From assembly GCA_027484655.1 (NCBI GenBank), contig JAIXSM010000079.1:62001-126000 (forward strand): DNA of 64,000 bases. The letters are read 5' to 3'. Each line of letters begins with the position of its first letter. Within the stretch, counting starts at the first letter, position 1. A program made the translations under genes and the position numbers. Positions 7,494 to 15,832 of this stretch are shown piece by piece. The notes below the pieces were generated by a model, which saw only the letters and a list, made by a program, of their open reading frames with translations, was not told the origin of the DNA and searched no databases. This DNA comes from Hyphomicrobiales bacterium. Lineage in GTDB: Bacteria > Pseudomonadota > Alphaproteobacteria > Rhizobiales > Beijerinckiaceae.

Positions 7494-8083
7494 TCGTCCG
7501 TCATGTGTTTCAGGCCTGCCCTCATATAGTCCCAGCCGGTGTAGAGGGTAAGGATCGCGGCGGCCCAAAGGAGCGTCAGTCCCGCAGCTGCGGTTCCCGG
7601 CAAGAGTTTCTCGCCCGCAGGCCCAGCGATGAGGAAGCCGATGGCCACCAGTTGCAGCGTGGTCTTGTACTTCGCCACGCGGGTCACCGGCAGCGAGACC
7701 CGCAACGCGGCGAGATATTCACGAAGGCCCGACACCAGGATTTCCCGCGACAGGATGATGATGGCGGCCCACATGGAGTAACCGCCAATCTCGCCGTCAG
7801 CGGCGAGCATCAGCAGGCATACGGCCACGAGCAGCTTGTCCGCGATAGGGTCCAGCATCCGCCCCAGCGACGATTGCTGCGACCATGCGCGCGCCAGATA
7901 GCCATCGAAGAAATCGGTAATCGCCGCGACGACGAACACCCCGAGCGCGCTCCAGCGGGCCCAGTCCTCCTGCGGCCAGAACAGCAGCGTCGCCACCACG
8001 GGGACGGCGACCACTCGCCCGTAGGTGAGCAGGTTGGGCAGGCTCAGATGTGTGGTGGGCCGGTCCATGCTTGTCGTCATCAT
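7490..8083 (-). CDS. pgsA: CDP-diacylglycerol--glycerol-3-phosphate 3-phosphatidyltransferase
   Basis: Integral membrane enzyme that makes phosphatidylglycerol phosphate from CDP-diacylglycerol. The CDP-alcohol phosphotransferase signature D-x2-DG-x2-AR-x8-G-x3-D-x3-D is complete in 'DFFDGYLARAW...GRMLDPIADK' near residues 65-90. Several membrane segments follow. About 197 aa from the ATG at 8083; the adjacent ATG at 8080 is equally possible. It is the first gene of the pgsA-moaD-moaE-isochorismatase operon, an order often seen in Rhizobiales. Confidence 0.95.
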   Translation of the reverse strand: MMTTSMDRPTTHLSLPNLLTYGRVVAVPVVATLLFWPQEDWARWSALGVFVVAAITDFFDGYLARAWSQQSSLGRMLDPIADKLLVAVCLLMLAADGEIGGYSMWAAIIILSREILVSGLREYLAALRVSLPVTRVAKYKTTLQLVAIGFLIAGPAGEKLLPGTAAAGLTLLWAAAILTLYTGWDYMRAGLKHMTDE

Positions 8084-8140
8084 TGGGGAGGGAACAGACT
8101 TGCGGGGGCGCGTCAATCCCCCGCGCGGCGCGGCGCAGCC

Positions 8141-8743
8141 TCAGGCGGGGTCGCGCGCGGTCGCGTCGAACTCGGGCGCCGCCGCCCGGAACGCGTCGAG
8201 CCATGCAACCAGCGCTGGGAAATCGGCGCGCCAGTCGACCTGCTTGCGCCAGTCCAGATAGCCGAGCATGCACGCCGTCGAGATCGTGGCCACGTCGAAG
8301 CGCGTCGGGTCCGGCGCCGTGTGCGTGAGCGACGAGAGCCCGCGGATGATCTTGCCGCGCTGGTGGTCGAGCCACTTTTGCGAGCGGATTTCCTCCGACC
8401 GGTAGCGCGTCTCGTAGGACACGAGCACGGCTGCGTCCGTCACGCCGTCTGCGAGAGACTGGAAGGTCAGCGTGCGCAAGCGGTCATCCCATGCGACGGG
8501 GATCAGCGAGCCCGGTCCAGCCATGTGGTCGAAGCACTCAAGAATGACGCGGCTGTCGTAGACGCGCCGTCCGTCATCGAGGATGAGCAGCGGCACCTTG
8601 CCCAGCGGGTTGTCCTGGCGGATCTCGTCGGCGGGGTCGGTCGTGTCGGCGTTCAGGATCTCCAGATCGGCGAATCCGAGCCGGAGAGCGGCCATGCGCG
8701 GCTTGCGGCCGAACGGGGAGGTGAGGGAAGTACGAAGCCGCAT
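8141..8743 (-). CDS. Glutathione S-transferase family protein
   Basis: A 200-aa two-domain GST: thioredoxin-like N-domain (residues about 1-75, with 'TSPFGRKPRM' at the active site and 'GKVPLLILDDGRRVYDSRVI' for glutathione binding) and an all-helical C-domain. The SPF-x-RK motif puts Ser as the probable catalytic residue. The start ATG lies 1 nt after the stop of the AbrB-type transporter gene, so they are co-transcribed. Substrate unknown. Confidence 0.92.
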   Translation of the reverse strand: MRLRTSLTSPFGRKPRMAALRLGFADLEILNADTTDPADEIRQDNPLGKVPLLILDDGRRVYDSRVILECFDHMAGPGSLIPVAWDDRLRTLTFQSLADGVTDAAVLVSYETRYRSEEIRSQKWLDHQRGKIIRGLSSLTHTAPDPTRFDVATISTACMLGYLDWRKQVDWRADFPALVAWLDAFRAAAPEFDATARDPA

Positions 8744-8744
8744 G

Positions 8745-9836
8745 TCAGGTCTCCGGTTGGCGCTTTCCGGCGCTTTCGTTGCGTCGCATCCAGGCGATGA
8801 TGAAGGGCAGGGACAGGTTGATGAGGAAGTACCGGCCCAGATGATGGGTCGCCACGAAGATCGGGTCCACCGCCAGAACGAGGGCGAGGGCGACCATCGC
8901 CTCTTGCCCACCCGGCGAATAGCCGATCAGCGCCGCGCCGAACGTGACGCCCAGATACTCCGAGGCGACGAACGCGAAGCCCACCGAGACGGCCAGCGCG
9001 GCGCCCACCGCCAGCACCGCGCCCAGCAGAATGCGCAGGAACAGGCTCCAGTCGAAATCCACGAACCGCGACCCCACCCACGCGCCGAGCACAATCTGCC
9101 CCGCGTCCATGAGCCAGGTCGGCGCGCGGCCCGTGGCGAAGCCGGCGTAATGCATCGAGCCCGAGAAGATCATCGCGCCCAGAATCAGCCCGCCGGGGAT
9201 CGCGAAACGGGTGAAGAGCAGGCCGGCGCCGACGCCGCCTGCCAGCAGCGACGCCACGGTGGCGGGCGAGTCGTAGACTTGCGGCGGCAGCGCCGCGCGC
9301 ACGCCGCCCTGTTCCCACACGATGATCCACGGCAGGATGGTGACAAGGAAGATCACCCGCGACATCTGCACCACGGCGACCTTGGCCGCATCGGCGCCCA
9401 TGCTCATGGACACCGAGACGATGTAGCCCATGGAGCCAGGCACGGAGGCGAGCATCGCCATGGAGGCGGGCCAGCCCATGAGGTAGCGCCACACGGCGGC
9501 TGATGCGAGCGTCATGGACGCGACGCACACCGCCATCAGCGCCATGGTCGCGGGGTAGGATGACATGTTGTTGAATGTGTCCGGCCCCACCACGGAGCCA
9601 ATCGCCACGCCGATGGCGCCAAGCCCCAGCACCTGCAGCGAGCGCCCAAGACCTGTCGCGACGCCGAACACAGACAGCAGCGTCACGGCGACGACCGACC
9701 CGGACATGGAGCCGCCGGGCACATTGAGCCAGAGAAACAGCGCAGCGCCGAAGGCGCCCACGGCGAGCGTGAATGCCTGCCCCGCCGCATCCGACCACGA
9801 AAACGCGCTTACGCTTTTCTTGCCGCCGCCCGCCAT
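8745..9836 (-). CDS. AbrB-family membrane transporter
   Basis: A 363-aa protein with about ten membrane segments and internal duplication, typical of the AbrB/'ammonia monooxygenase' family of putative transporters. Repeated family motifs are 'PGGSMSG', 'PGSMGYIVS', 'GAWVGSRF' and 'YSPGGQEAM'. Substrate not established. A paralogue (62923-63981) has the corresponding motifs 'PGGAISG', 'GAWTGSRF' and 'FAPGALEAM'. The 5' leader repeats CGGCCAAGA(A/G)GA three times, each copy carrying a Shine-Dalgarno-like AGGA or AGAA. Confidence 0.9.
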   Translation of the reverse strand: MAGGGKKSVSAFSWSDAAGQAFTLAVGAFGAALFLWLNVPGGSMSGSVVAVTLLSVFGVATGLGRSLQVLGLGAIGVAIGSVVGPDTFNNMSSYPATMALMAVCVASMTLASAAVWRYLMGWPASMAMLASVPGSMGYIVSVSMSMGADAAKVAVVQMSRVIFLVTILPWIIVWEQGGVRAALPPQVYDSPATVASLLAGGVGAGLLFTRFAIPGGLILGAMIFSGSMHYAGFATGRAPTWLMDAGQIVLGAWVGSRFVDFDWSLFLRILLGAVLAVGAALAVSVGFAFVASEYLGVTFGAALIGYSPGGQEAMVALALVLAVDPIFVATHHLGRYFLINLSLPFIIAWMRRNESAGKRQPET

Positions 9837-9925
9837 CCGTTCCTCTTGGCCGTTCTTCTTGGCCGCTCCTCTTGGCCGCTTCTGCGGCGTCTCCGATTAC
9901 GACGATTCCGCCGCGGCGGCGAGCC

Positions 9926-10702
9926 TCAGTCTGGTAGTGCGATCGCGGCGACGAGGCGGCCGAAATCCGGCTCGCCCCGGTGCACGGATCGGCGATAGGA
10001 ATAGAACCGCTCCGCGTCCGCGTAGGTGTCCAGCCCCAGATCCTCGACGAACCCGCAGCCGGCGGCGCGCAGGCGCGCGCAGATGTATCCCGGCAGGTCG
10101 AACATGAACTTGCCGGGTTTCACTGAGGCCGCGAACCAGCGCGCGTTGGCCGCGTCCGCCGCGTTGAAGCGTTCGGCGAACTCCGGCCCCACCTCATAGG
10201 ACGCCTTGCCGATGGTCGGCCCGAGCGCGGCGCGGACGGCGGGGCGGGAGGCGCCCAGCCGTTCCATCTGCTCCAGCGTGGAATCGAGAACGCCGTCGAG
10301 GGCGCCCTTCCAGCCGGCGTGGGCGGCCCCGATCACGCCCGCGTCCGGGTCGCAGAACAGGACGATGCCGCAATCAGCCCCTGTGACGCCGAGGGCGATG
10401 CCCCGCGTCGCGGTCACCACAGCGTCGCAGCGCGGCCGGTCGCTCCACGGGCCGTCCACGGCGACCGCATCGGCGGAGTGTATCTGGTAGGGGATGAGCA
10501 GGCGCTCATCCGCGACGCCGAGCGCCCGCGCCATTCGGCGCTTGTTCTCCGCCACCGCCTGCGGATCGTCGCTGGAGCCTGCGCCGCCGTTCAGCGTGGC
10601 GTACAGGCCCTCGCTCACGCCGCCCGCGCGGGTGAAAAACCCATGGCTGACGCCCGCGCAGTCCAGAAGGCGCGCGCGCGCCGCCGGCGGCCGATCCTGC
10701 AT
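9926..10702 (-). CDS. pgeF: PgeF/YfiH multicopper polyphenol oxidase-like purine nucleoside phosphorylase
   Basis: Laccase-domain protein of 258 aa. The zinc/copper ligands are visible in 'YQIHSADAV', 'TGADCGIVLF' and 'AAHAGWKG'. Members act as purine nucleoside phosphorylase/adenosine deaminase, and in E. coli as a peptidoglycan editing factor. It is last in the lgt - methyltransferase - pgeF operon (3-nt gap), a conserved order in Alphaproteobacteria. Confidence 0.95.
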   Translation of the reverse strand: MQDRPPAARARLLDCAGVSHGFFTRAGGVSEGLYATLNGGAGSSDDPQAVAENKRRMARALGVADERLLIPYQIHSADAVAVDGPWSDRPRCDAVVTATRGIALGVTGADCGIVLFCDPDAGVIGAAHAGWKGALDGVLDSTLEQMERLGASRPAVRAALGPTIGKASYEVGPEFAERFNAADAANARWFAASVKPGKFMFDLPGYICARLRAAGCGFVEDLGLDTYADAERFYSYRRSVHRGEPDFGRLVAAIALPD

Positions 10703-10705
10703 TCC

Positions 10706-11821
10706 TCAGCGCTCCCGAGGCTCGAAGCCCGGGGGGGCCTCGGCGTTCGGTTCGATGATGGCGAGCGCCTTGAACAGGGCGCCCATGCCGGGGACCGTGG
10801 CGCCGCTGGCGCCCCGCTCTTCCGCGGTCGAGGTGAGCCGTGTGAGTTCCCGGCTGATCTTGATTCCCTGCAGGGGCGAGGCGTTCCGCTTCAGCGCCTC
10901 CGCCCGCTGGACGATGCCCAGCCGGTTCAGGAAGTCAGCCTGGGTGATGGGCCCGAACACCCGAGCGCCCGTTGCGTTGGCGGCGCGGGCGAGTGAGGCG
11001 AAATCCACGTGGGCGGTGATGTCGCATTCGCCGGGGTCCGACAGGGGATCCACCGCACGATGGTTGCGCATCGCCTGCACGGTCTCGCCGTACGTGGTTT
11101 GCGTATGTCCGTAGTCGACGATGATCGCCGCCCCGCCATGGTCGGCGATGCGTGCGGCGAGCGAGGCGGCGAACTGATGGCCGGCGGCGCCGATCTCCAG
11201 CACATAGCCCACCGGCGCTGGAGCGTGGATCAGCGGGTCGGGCTCCGGCGAGAGGCCGAAGAAGAACGTTCCATCCTCATTCACGCCGACGAGCTTCTCG
11301 CACCAGCCCTCCTCGACACGGATGAACTGGCGCACGGGAAGGGCGTCAAAAAACTCGTTCGCAATGAAGATCGTGGGGCCGGGCGGCACCTGATCGAGCG
11401 AATCATACCAGCCGAGCGGGCCGTCGTAGTCGGCGAGCTTGTCCTCCTGGATCTTCCGCAGGACGGCGCTTGTCTCGACAAGACAGACCTCGGCGAGGGA
11501 CTTCATGAACTCCGGCGCGACCTGGCAGGCGCGCAGGGCGTCGGCCATGAGCGTACCCCGTCCAGGCCCCAGCTCCACGAGCCGGAGGGAGGACGGACAC
11601 CCGATCCGCGCCCACGTTTCGGCGGCCCATAAGCCCAGCAATTCCCCGAACATCTGACTGATTTCAGGCGATGTCACGAAGTCGCCGCGGGCTCCGAACG
11701 GGTCGCGCGACATGTAGTATCCATGCTGCGGATGGCCGAGCGCGAGCTGCATGAATTGATCGAACGGAAGGGGGCCTTCCGTCTCGATCATGGATCGGAT
11801 TGTTTCACCCAGTGGGCTCAC
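10706..11821 (-). CDS. SAM-dependent methyltransferase, NDUFAF7/MidA family
   Basis: A 371-aa class I methyltransferase. The family N-terminus 'GPLPFDQFMQLAL', 'FGARGDFVTSPEIS' and the SAM-binding 'LVELGPGRGTLM' are all present, together with 'ANEFFDALPVRQF'. The mitochondrial homologue methylates an arginine of complex I subunit NDUFS2; a similar role here is inference. The start overlaps the lgt stop (ATGA). Confidence 0.93.
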   Translation of the reverse strand: MSPLGETIRSMIETEGPLPFDQFMQLALGHPQHGYYMSRDPFGARGDFVTSPEISQMFGELLGLWAAETWARIGCPSSLRLVELGPGRGTLMADALRACQVAPEFMKSLAEVCLVETSAVLRKIQEDKLADYDGPLGWYDSLDQVPPGPTIFIANEFFDALPVRQFIRVEEGWCEKLVGVNEDGTFFFGLSPEPDPLIHAPAPVGYVLEIGAAGHQFAASLAARIADHGGAAIIVDYGHTQTTYGETVQAMRNHRAVDPLSDPGECDITAHVDFASLARAANATGARVFGPITQADFLNRLGIVQRAEALKRNASPLQGIKISRELTRLTSTAEERGASGATVPGMGALFKALAIIEPNAEAPPGFEPRER

Positions 11822-12642
11822 GAGCGTCCTCCGTCAGCGGTCGTGCGGGCTGTCCGCGCCATGAGCGCGACGCCAGCCACGACCAATGGCGCCGACAGCA
11901 CCATGCCCATTGTTGCGCCGCCGAACAAGAAGCCTAGCTGCGGGTCCGGTTCACGGAAGAATTCGCAGACGATTCTGGCTACCCCGTAGCCGGCGGCGAA
12001 CGCCCCTGTGGCGAAGCCGGGACGGCGCAAAAGCCCGGCGCGGGCGATCAGGAGCATGACCACGAAAAGCACGGCGCCTTCCAGCGCAGCCTCGTAGAGC
12101 TGGCTGGGATGCCGCGGCAGCGGGCCGGCGCCGGGAAAGATCACGCCCCACGGGACGTCGGTGGGCCGGCCCCACAACTCCGGCTTTATGAAGTTCGCGA
12201 TCCGACCGAGAAAAATGCCGAGCGGCGCGACGACGCAGCACACATCGGACACCGTCAGGGCGGGCAGCCCTTGCTTGCGGGCGAACAGCCAGACGCCAAC
12301 GCCCGCGCCGGCGAGCCCGCCATGGAATGACATGCCGCCTTGCCAGACCGCGAGAATCTGCCCGGGGTGGTCAAGGAAGAAATCGAGATTGTAGAACAGC
12401 ACGTAGCCGAGCCGCCCGCCGAGGATCACGCCGAACGCGGCGTAAACCAGGAGATCGTCCAGCGTCTCAGGGGCGGGACGCGGCGTTGCGCCCCAAAGCG
12501 CGTCCCGGCGCGCGATGGCGCGGGCGACAAGCCAGCCGCCGACGAGCCCTGCGATGTAGGCGAGCGCATACCAGCGCACGGCCACCGGGCCGATCTGCAC
12601 CAGCACCGGATCGATGTCCGGAAACGGAATGCCGAACTGCAT
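11818..12642 (-). CDS. lgt: Prolipoprotein diacylglyceryl transferase
   Basis: Inner-membrane enzyme that attaches diacylglycerol from phosphatidylglycerol to the lipobox cysteine of prolipoproteins. It is 274 aa with seven predicted membrane segments and the signature around 'FLGRIANFIKPELWGRPTD', plus 'GRLGYVLFYN' and 'SFHGGLAG'. First gene of the lgt operon; its stop overlaps the methyltransferase start. Confidence 0.97.
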   Translation of the reverse strand: MQFGIPFPDIDPVLVQIGPVAVRWYALAYIAGLVGGWLVARAIARRDALWGATPRPAPETLDDLLVYAAFGVILGGRLGYVLFYNLDFFLDHPGQILAVWQGGMSFHGGLAGAGVGVWLFARKQGLPALTVSDVCCVVAPLGIFLGRIANFIKPELWGRPTDVPWGVIFPGAGPLPRHPSQLYEAALEGAVLFVVMLLIARAGLLRRPGFATGAFAAGYGVARIVCEFFREPDPQLGFLFGGATMGMVLSAPLVVAGVALMARTARTTADGGRS

Positions 12643-12680
12643 GAAGTCCCCTCTGCGCCCGTGATGCGCCGCGCGGGCTG

Positions 12681-12833
12681 TCAGGTCAAGGCGGGTGGCG
12701 ACTGGATTGCGAGCGTCCCGCTCGCTTTTGCTGCGCGCGAGGACGCGCGCGGTCCATGGTCAGGTCAAGGCGGGCGGCATCTGGACCGCGAGCGTCCCCG
12801 CTCGCTTTTGCTGCGCGCGAGGACGCGCGGTCC
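12681..12833. repeat. Tandem direct repeat, two units of about 75 bp
   Basis: Units 12681-12755 and 12760-12833 both run from TCAGGTCAAGGCGGG through GCTCGCTTTTGCTGCGCGCGAGGACGCGCG to GGTCC. The CGCGCGAGGACGCGCG core recurs in the other intergenic repeats. The block fills the gap between lgt and the next gene's 3' end and contains nothing else that I can see. Confidence 0.8.
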
Positions 12834-13529
12834 TCACCCGGTCTTGCGCCGCGCGAGAAAGAGCATCCGCTCCTGATTGTGGCCGATGTTGCGGGCGGCG
12901 CGCTGGCCGTGGAGCCCCTGGGCGTCCAGCAGCGCCAGCATCTCATCTTCGGAATAGCGCGTGAGCCCCAGCGTCTCGCGCAGCTTTCTGTAGTCGGACA
13001 AAGCGGTTTTCACGAGGCTCGCCAGCGCCGCGAGCAGGAACCCGCCCTGCGCGGCGAAAGACAGGAGCGCCTTCGTGTCGCCGATGGCGCTGGCTGTCGA
13101 AGGAATCACATCGCCCAGCGCCAGCACGCCGGAGGATCTCAGTTTCGCGCCCGCGAACTGAAGGAGATCAATCAGTTCGTCGCGCGTGAGATACTGGAGC
13201 ACCGAATTGACGACGATGAGGTCCAGCTCGTTTTCCGGCAGGGCTTCGAGAGCGGCCTCGTCCAGAACGATGATGCGCGGATTGTCCGCATGGCGCGCGC
13301 TGAGCCGCGCGCGCACGGTCGCCGCCGTATCAAACAGGTAAAGCCGCTCACATTTGCGCGCGAGCGCCTCGGCCGTGTCCGCCTCGCCGCAGCCGTAATC
13401 CAGCACGACCGCGCCGGGCGACGGGATCAGGCGCGCAATATCTCGCGCGATCAGCTCGAAATGCAACGTGCGATGGCGCGCGTTCGCGTAGATCGAGTGC
13501 GGGCCGTTCCAGTAATCGCGCCAGTTCAC
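12834..13529 (-). CDS. Class I SAM-dependent methyltransferase
   Basis: A 231-aa protein with a SAM-binding loop 'VVLDYGCGEADTAE' (residues about 41-54) and 'DLIVVNSVLQYL' in motif-IV position. An Ala/Leu-rich hydrophobic segment near residues 160-180 could be membrane-associated. Its start is 20 nt downstream of the carA stop, on the same strand. Substrate unknown. Confidence 0.85.
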   Translation of the reverse strand: MNWRDYWNGPHSIYANARHRTLHFELIARDIARLIPSPGAVVLDYGCGEADTAEALARKCERLYLFDTAATVRARLSARHADNPRIIVLDEAALEALPENELDLIVVNSVLQYLTRDELIDLLQFAGAKLRSSGVLALGDVIPSTASAIGDTKALLSFAAQGGFLLAALASLVKTALSDYRKLRETLGLTRYSEDEMLALLDAQGLHGQRAARNIGHNQERMLFLARRKTG

Positions 13530-13549
13530 GACACCCCCCGCTCGATTGG

Positions 13550-14758
13550 TCAGCGGCTCGCGGTCCGCTCGTCCATCATGTCAACGAAGCGCTTGAACAG
13601 ATAGTGCGAATCCTGCGGGCCCGGGCTCGCTTCCGGATGGTGCTGCACCGAGAACGCCGGGCGATCGGTGAGCGCGATGCCGCAGTTCGAGCCGTCGAAC
13701 AGCGAGCGGTGCGTCTCTTTCGCGTTGGCGGGCAGCGTCGCGGGATCGACGGCAAACCCATGGTTCATGGACACAATCTCCACCTTGTCGGTGGTGAAGT
13801 CCTTCACCGGATGGTTCGCGCCATGGTGGCCCTGATGCATTTTCTGGGTCTTCGCGCCAATGGCCAGCGCCATCATCTGGTGGCCGAGGCAGATGCCGAA
13901 TGTGGGCACCTTCGCGTCCAGAATCTTGCGGATGGCAGGCACCGCGTACTTGCCGGTTTCCGCCGGATCGCCCGGACCGTTCGACAGGAAAACCCCGTCG
14001 GGCTTCATGGCGAGAATGTCGTCGGCGGGAGTCGTCGCCGGCACGACTGTGATGGCGCAGCCGGCTTTCGCCAGCAGACGCAGGATGTTGCTCTTCACGC
14101 CGTAATCAATGGCGACCACGCGGCGGGAAGGGGCCTCCTGCTTGCCGAAGCCCTCGCCGAGCGCCCACACGGATTCGGTCCACTCATAACGCTGGGCCGT
14201 GGTGACGGAGGGCACGAGATCCATGCCGTCGATACCGGGCCACCCGGCGGCTTCCTTTTTCAGGGCCTCGATGTCGAACACGCCGTCGGGCGCATGGGCG
14301 ATCACCGCGTTCGGCATGCCCTTTTCGCGGATGAGGGCGGTGAGCGCGCGGGTGTCGACGCCGCTGATGCCGACGATGCCGCGCTGCTTCAGCCACTGGT
14401 CCAGGTGGCGGCTGGAGCGGAAGTTGGCCGGGTTTGTTATCGGGGCGTGCACAACAACGCCGCGTACGCCCGAAGCAGCCGCTACGTTCACCGTCTCGCT
14501 GTCCTCGTCGTTCGTGCCCACATTGCCGATGTGCGGAAACGTGAAGGTGACGATCTGCGCAGCGTAGGAGGGGTCGGTGAGGATTTCCTGATACCCGGTC
14601 ATGGCGGTGTTGAAGCACACCTCGCCCACCGAGTGTCCGGCTGCGCCGAGGCCGAAGCCCTCGATCACGGTCCCGTCCGCAAGGACGAGCAGCCCTGTCA
14701 CCTTGGGCTTGGTCCAGCCCGCCGTGGAGTCCGCGGCATTTCCTTGAACCTGCGTCAT
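13550..14758 (-). CDS. carA: Carbamoyl-phosphate synthase small (glutaminase) subunit
   Basis: Supplies ammonia from glutamine for carbamoyl phosphate used in arginine and pyrimidine synthesis. It is 402 aa from the ATG at 14758. The N-terminal CPSase domain contains 'FNTAMTGYQEILTDPSY', and the class I glutaminase triad Cys is in 'FGICLGHQMM', with 'HHPEASPGP' near the C-terminus. Longer upstream readings add a non-conserved basic lead and are rejected. carB is not in the window. Confidence 0.97.
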   Translation of the reverse strand: MTQVQGNAADSTAGWTKPKVTGLLVLADGTVIEGFGLGAAGHSVGEVCFNTAMTGYQEILTDPSYAAQIVTFTFPHIGNVGTNDEDSETVNVAAASGVRGVVVHAPITNPANFRSSRHLDQWLKQRGIVGISGVDTRALTALIREKGMPNAVIAHAPDGVFDIEALKKEAAGWPGIDGMDLVPSVTTAQRYEWTESVWALGEGFGKQEAPSRRVVAIDYGVKSNILRLLAKAGCAITVVPATTPADDILAMKPDGVFLSNGPGDPAETGKYAVPAIRKILDAKVPTFGICLGHQMMALAIGAKTQKMHQGHHGANHPVKDFTTDKVEIVSMNHGFAVDPATLPANAKETHRSLFDGSNCGIALTDRPAFSVQHHPEASPGPQDSHYLFKRFVDMMDERTASR

Positions 14759-14909
14759 CGTCGCTCTACACGTTTGGCGCGCGCCGACCGGGCGCCGCGA
14801 TTGGCGCAGCCTGGGCCTGCGTCGACTGGGATATGGATTGGCGCGGACGCTAGGCGAGACGGCCGTTATGGTCAACCCGCGTTTCGACGCCCTTGCAGGA
14901 GATTTGGGG

Positions 14910-15362
14910 ATGCTGCGCGAACAATTCACGACCGTGATGAAGACGGCCATGAAGGCCGGCGACAAGCGCCGTCTGGCGACAGTGCGCATGATTCAGGCAG
15001 CGCTCAAGGACCGCGACATCGAGGCGCGCGGCGCCGGCAAGGAGGTGGGCGAGGAGGACATTCTCGCCATGCTCCAGAAGATGGTGAAGTCGCGCCAGGA
15101 ATCCGCCGAGATCTACGCCAAGGGCGGCCGCCCGGAGCTTGAGGCCCAGGAGCGCGAGGAAATCGCGATCATCAACGAGTTCCTGCCCAAGCAAATGGCG
15201 GAGGATGAGGTGAAGGCCGCCATCGACGCCGCTGTCGCTGAAACCGGCGCCGCGTCCATGAAGGACATGGGCAAGGTCGTCGCCGCGCTGAAGACGAAGT
15301 ACACGGGCCAGATGGATTTCGCCAAGGCCAGCGCGCTGGTGAAGGCCCGGCTCGGCGGCTGA
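14910..15362 (+). CDS. GatB/YqeY domain-containing protein
   Basis: A 150-aa YqeY-family protein related to the tail domain of the amidotransferase subunit GatB. Typical segments are 'TVRMIQAALKDRDIEARG', 'EFLPKQM' and 'DMGKVVAALK'. The ATG at 14910 has AGGAG 8 nt upstream. It is divergent from carA, an arrangement common in Alphaproteobacteria (often carA-yqeY-dnaG; dnaG is absent here). Confidence 0.93.
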   Translation: MLREQFTTVMKTAMKAGDKRRLATVRMIQAALKDRDIEARGAGKEVGEEDILAMLQKMVKSRQESAEIYAKGGRPELEAQEREEIAIINEFLPKQMAEDEVKAAIDAAVAETGAASMKDMGKVVAALKTKYTGQMDFAKASALVKARLGG

Positions 15363-15832
15363 ATTGCGTCTGTAATCAAGCGCAAACCAACGTGCGCGAC
15401 TCCCTCCACCACAACGTGGGGGAGGGCGCCAACGTCGCCGCACTGCAACTGTGTAATTAGTGCAAAACTACGTGCGCGACTCCCTCCCCCGCAAGCGGTG
15501 GAGGGCGCCAACGTCGCCGCACTGCAACTGTGTAATTAGCACAAAACTACGTGCGCGCATCCCTCCACCACAACGTGGGGGAGGGTGGCTGGCGGAGCCA
15601 GCCGGGAGGGGGCTTTCCAGCAGCAATGAAAATAACCTGCGCGCGGTCAAGCGGGCTTTCACCCCCTCCCGGGCGCCATCCGGCGCCCACCCTCCCCCGC
15701 AAGCGGTGGAGGGCGCCATCCGGCGCCGCACTGCAACTGTGTAATTAGCACAAACCAACGTGCGGGATTCCCTCCACCACAACGTGGGGGAGGGTGGCTG
15801 GCGGAGCCAGCCGGGAGGGGGCCTGGGCCCGC
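15363..15832. repeat. Intergenic repeat block, family B (four units with GC hairpins)
   Basis: 470 bp without genes. Four related units share an ACGTGCGxGA(C/T)TCCCTCC core followed by GGGGGAGGG or GGTGGAGGG, and three are preceded by CTGCAACTGTGTAATTAG. Two carry the perfect hairpin GGCTGGC-GGA-GCCAGCC (15587-15603, 15797-15813) followed by GGGAGGGGG. The same family occurs at 18432-18668. The units look like dispersed palindromic elements; no protein is encoded. Confidence 0.85.

Noticed and set aside
8745..9836. Ammonia monooxygenase function for the AbrB-type proteins
   Set aside because: The old family label is misleading: these are polytopic membrane proteins of the AbrB type with no amo operon context.
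13604..15142. 512-codon plus-strand frame opposite carA
   Set aside because: Antisense to carA, which has an intact glutaminase active site.
15363..15832. CRISPR-like array
   Set aside because: Units are few, of unequal length, palindromic and without unique spacers of constant size; no cas genes are present.
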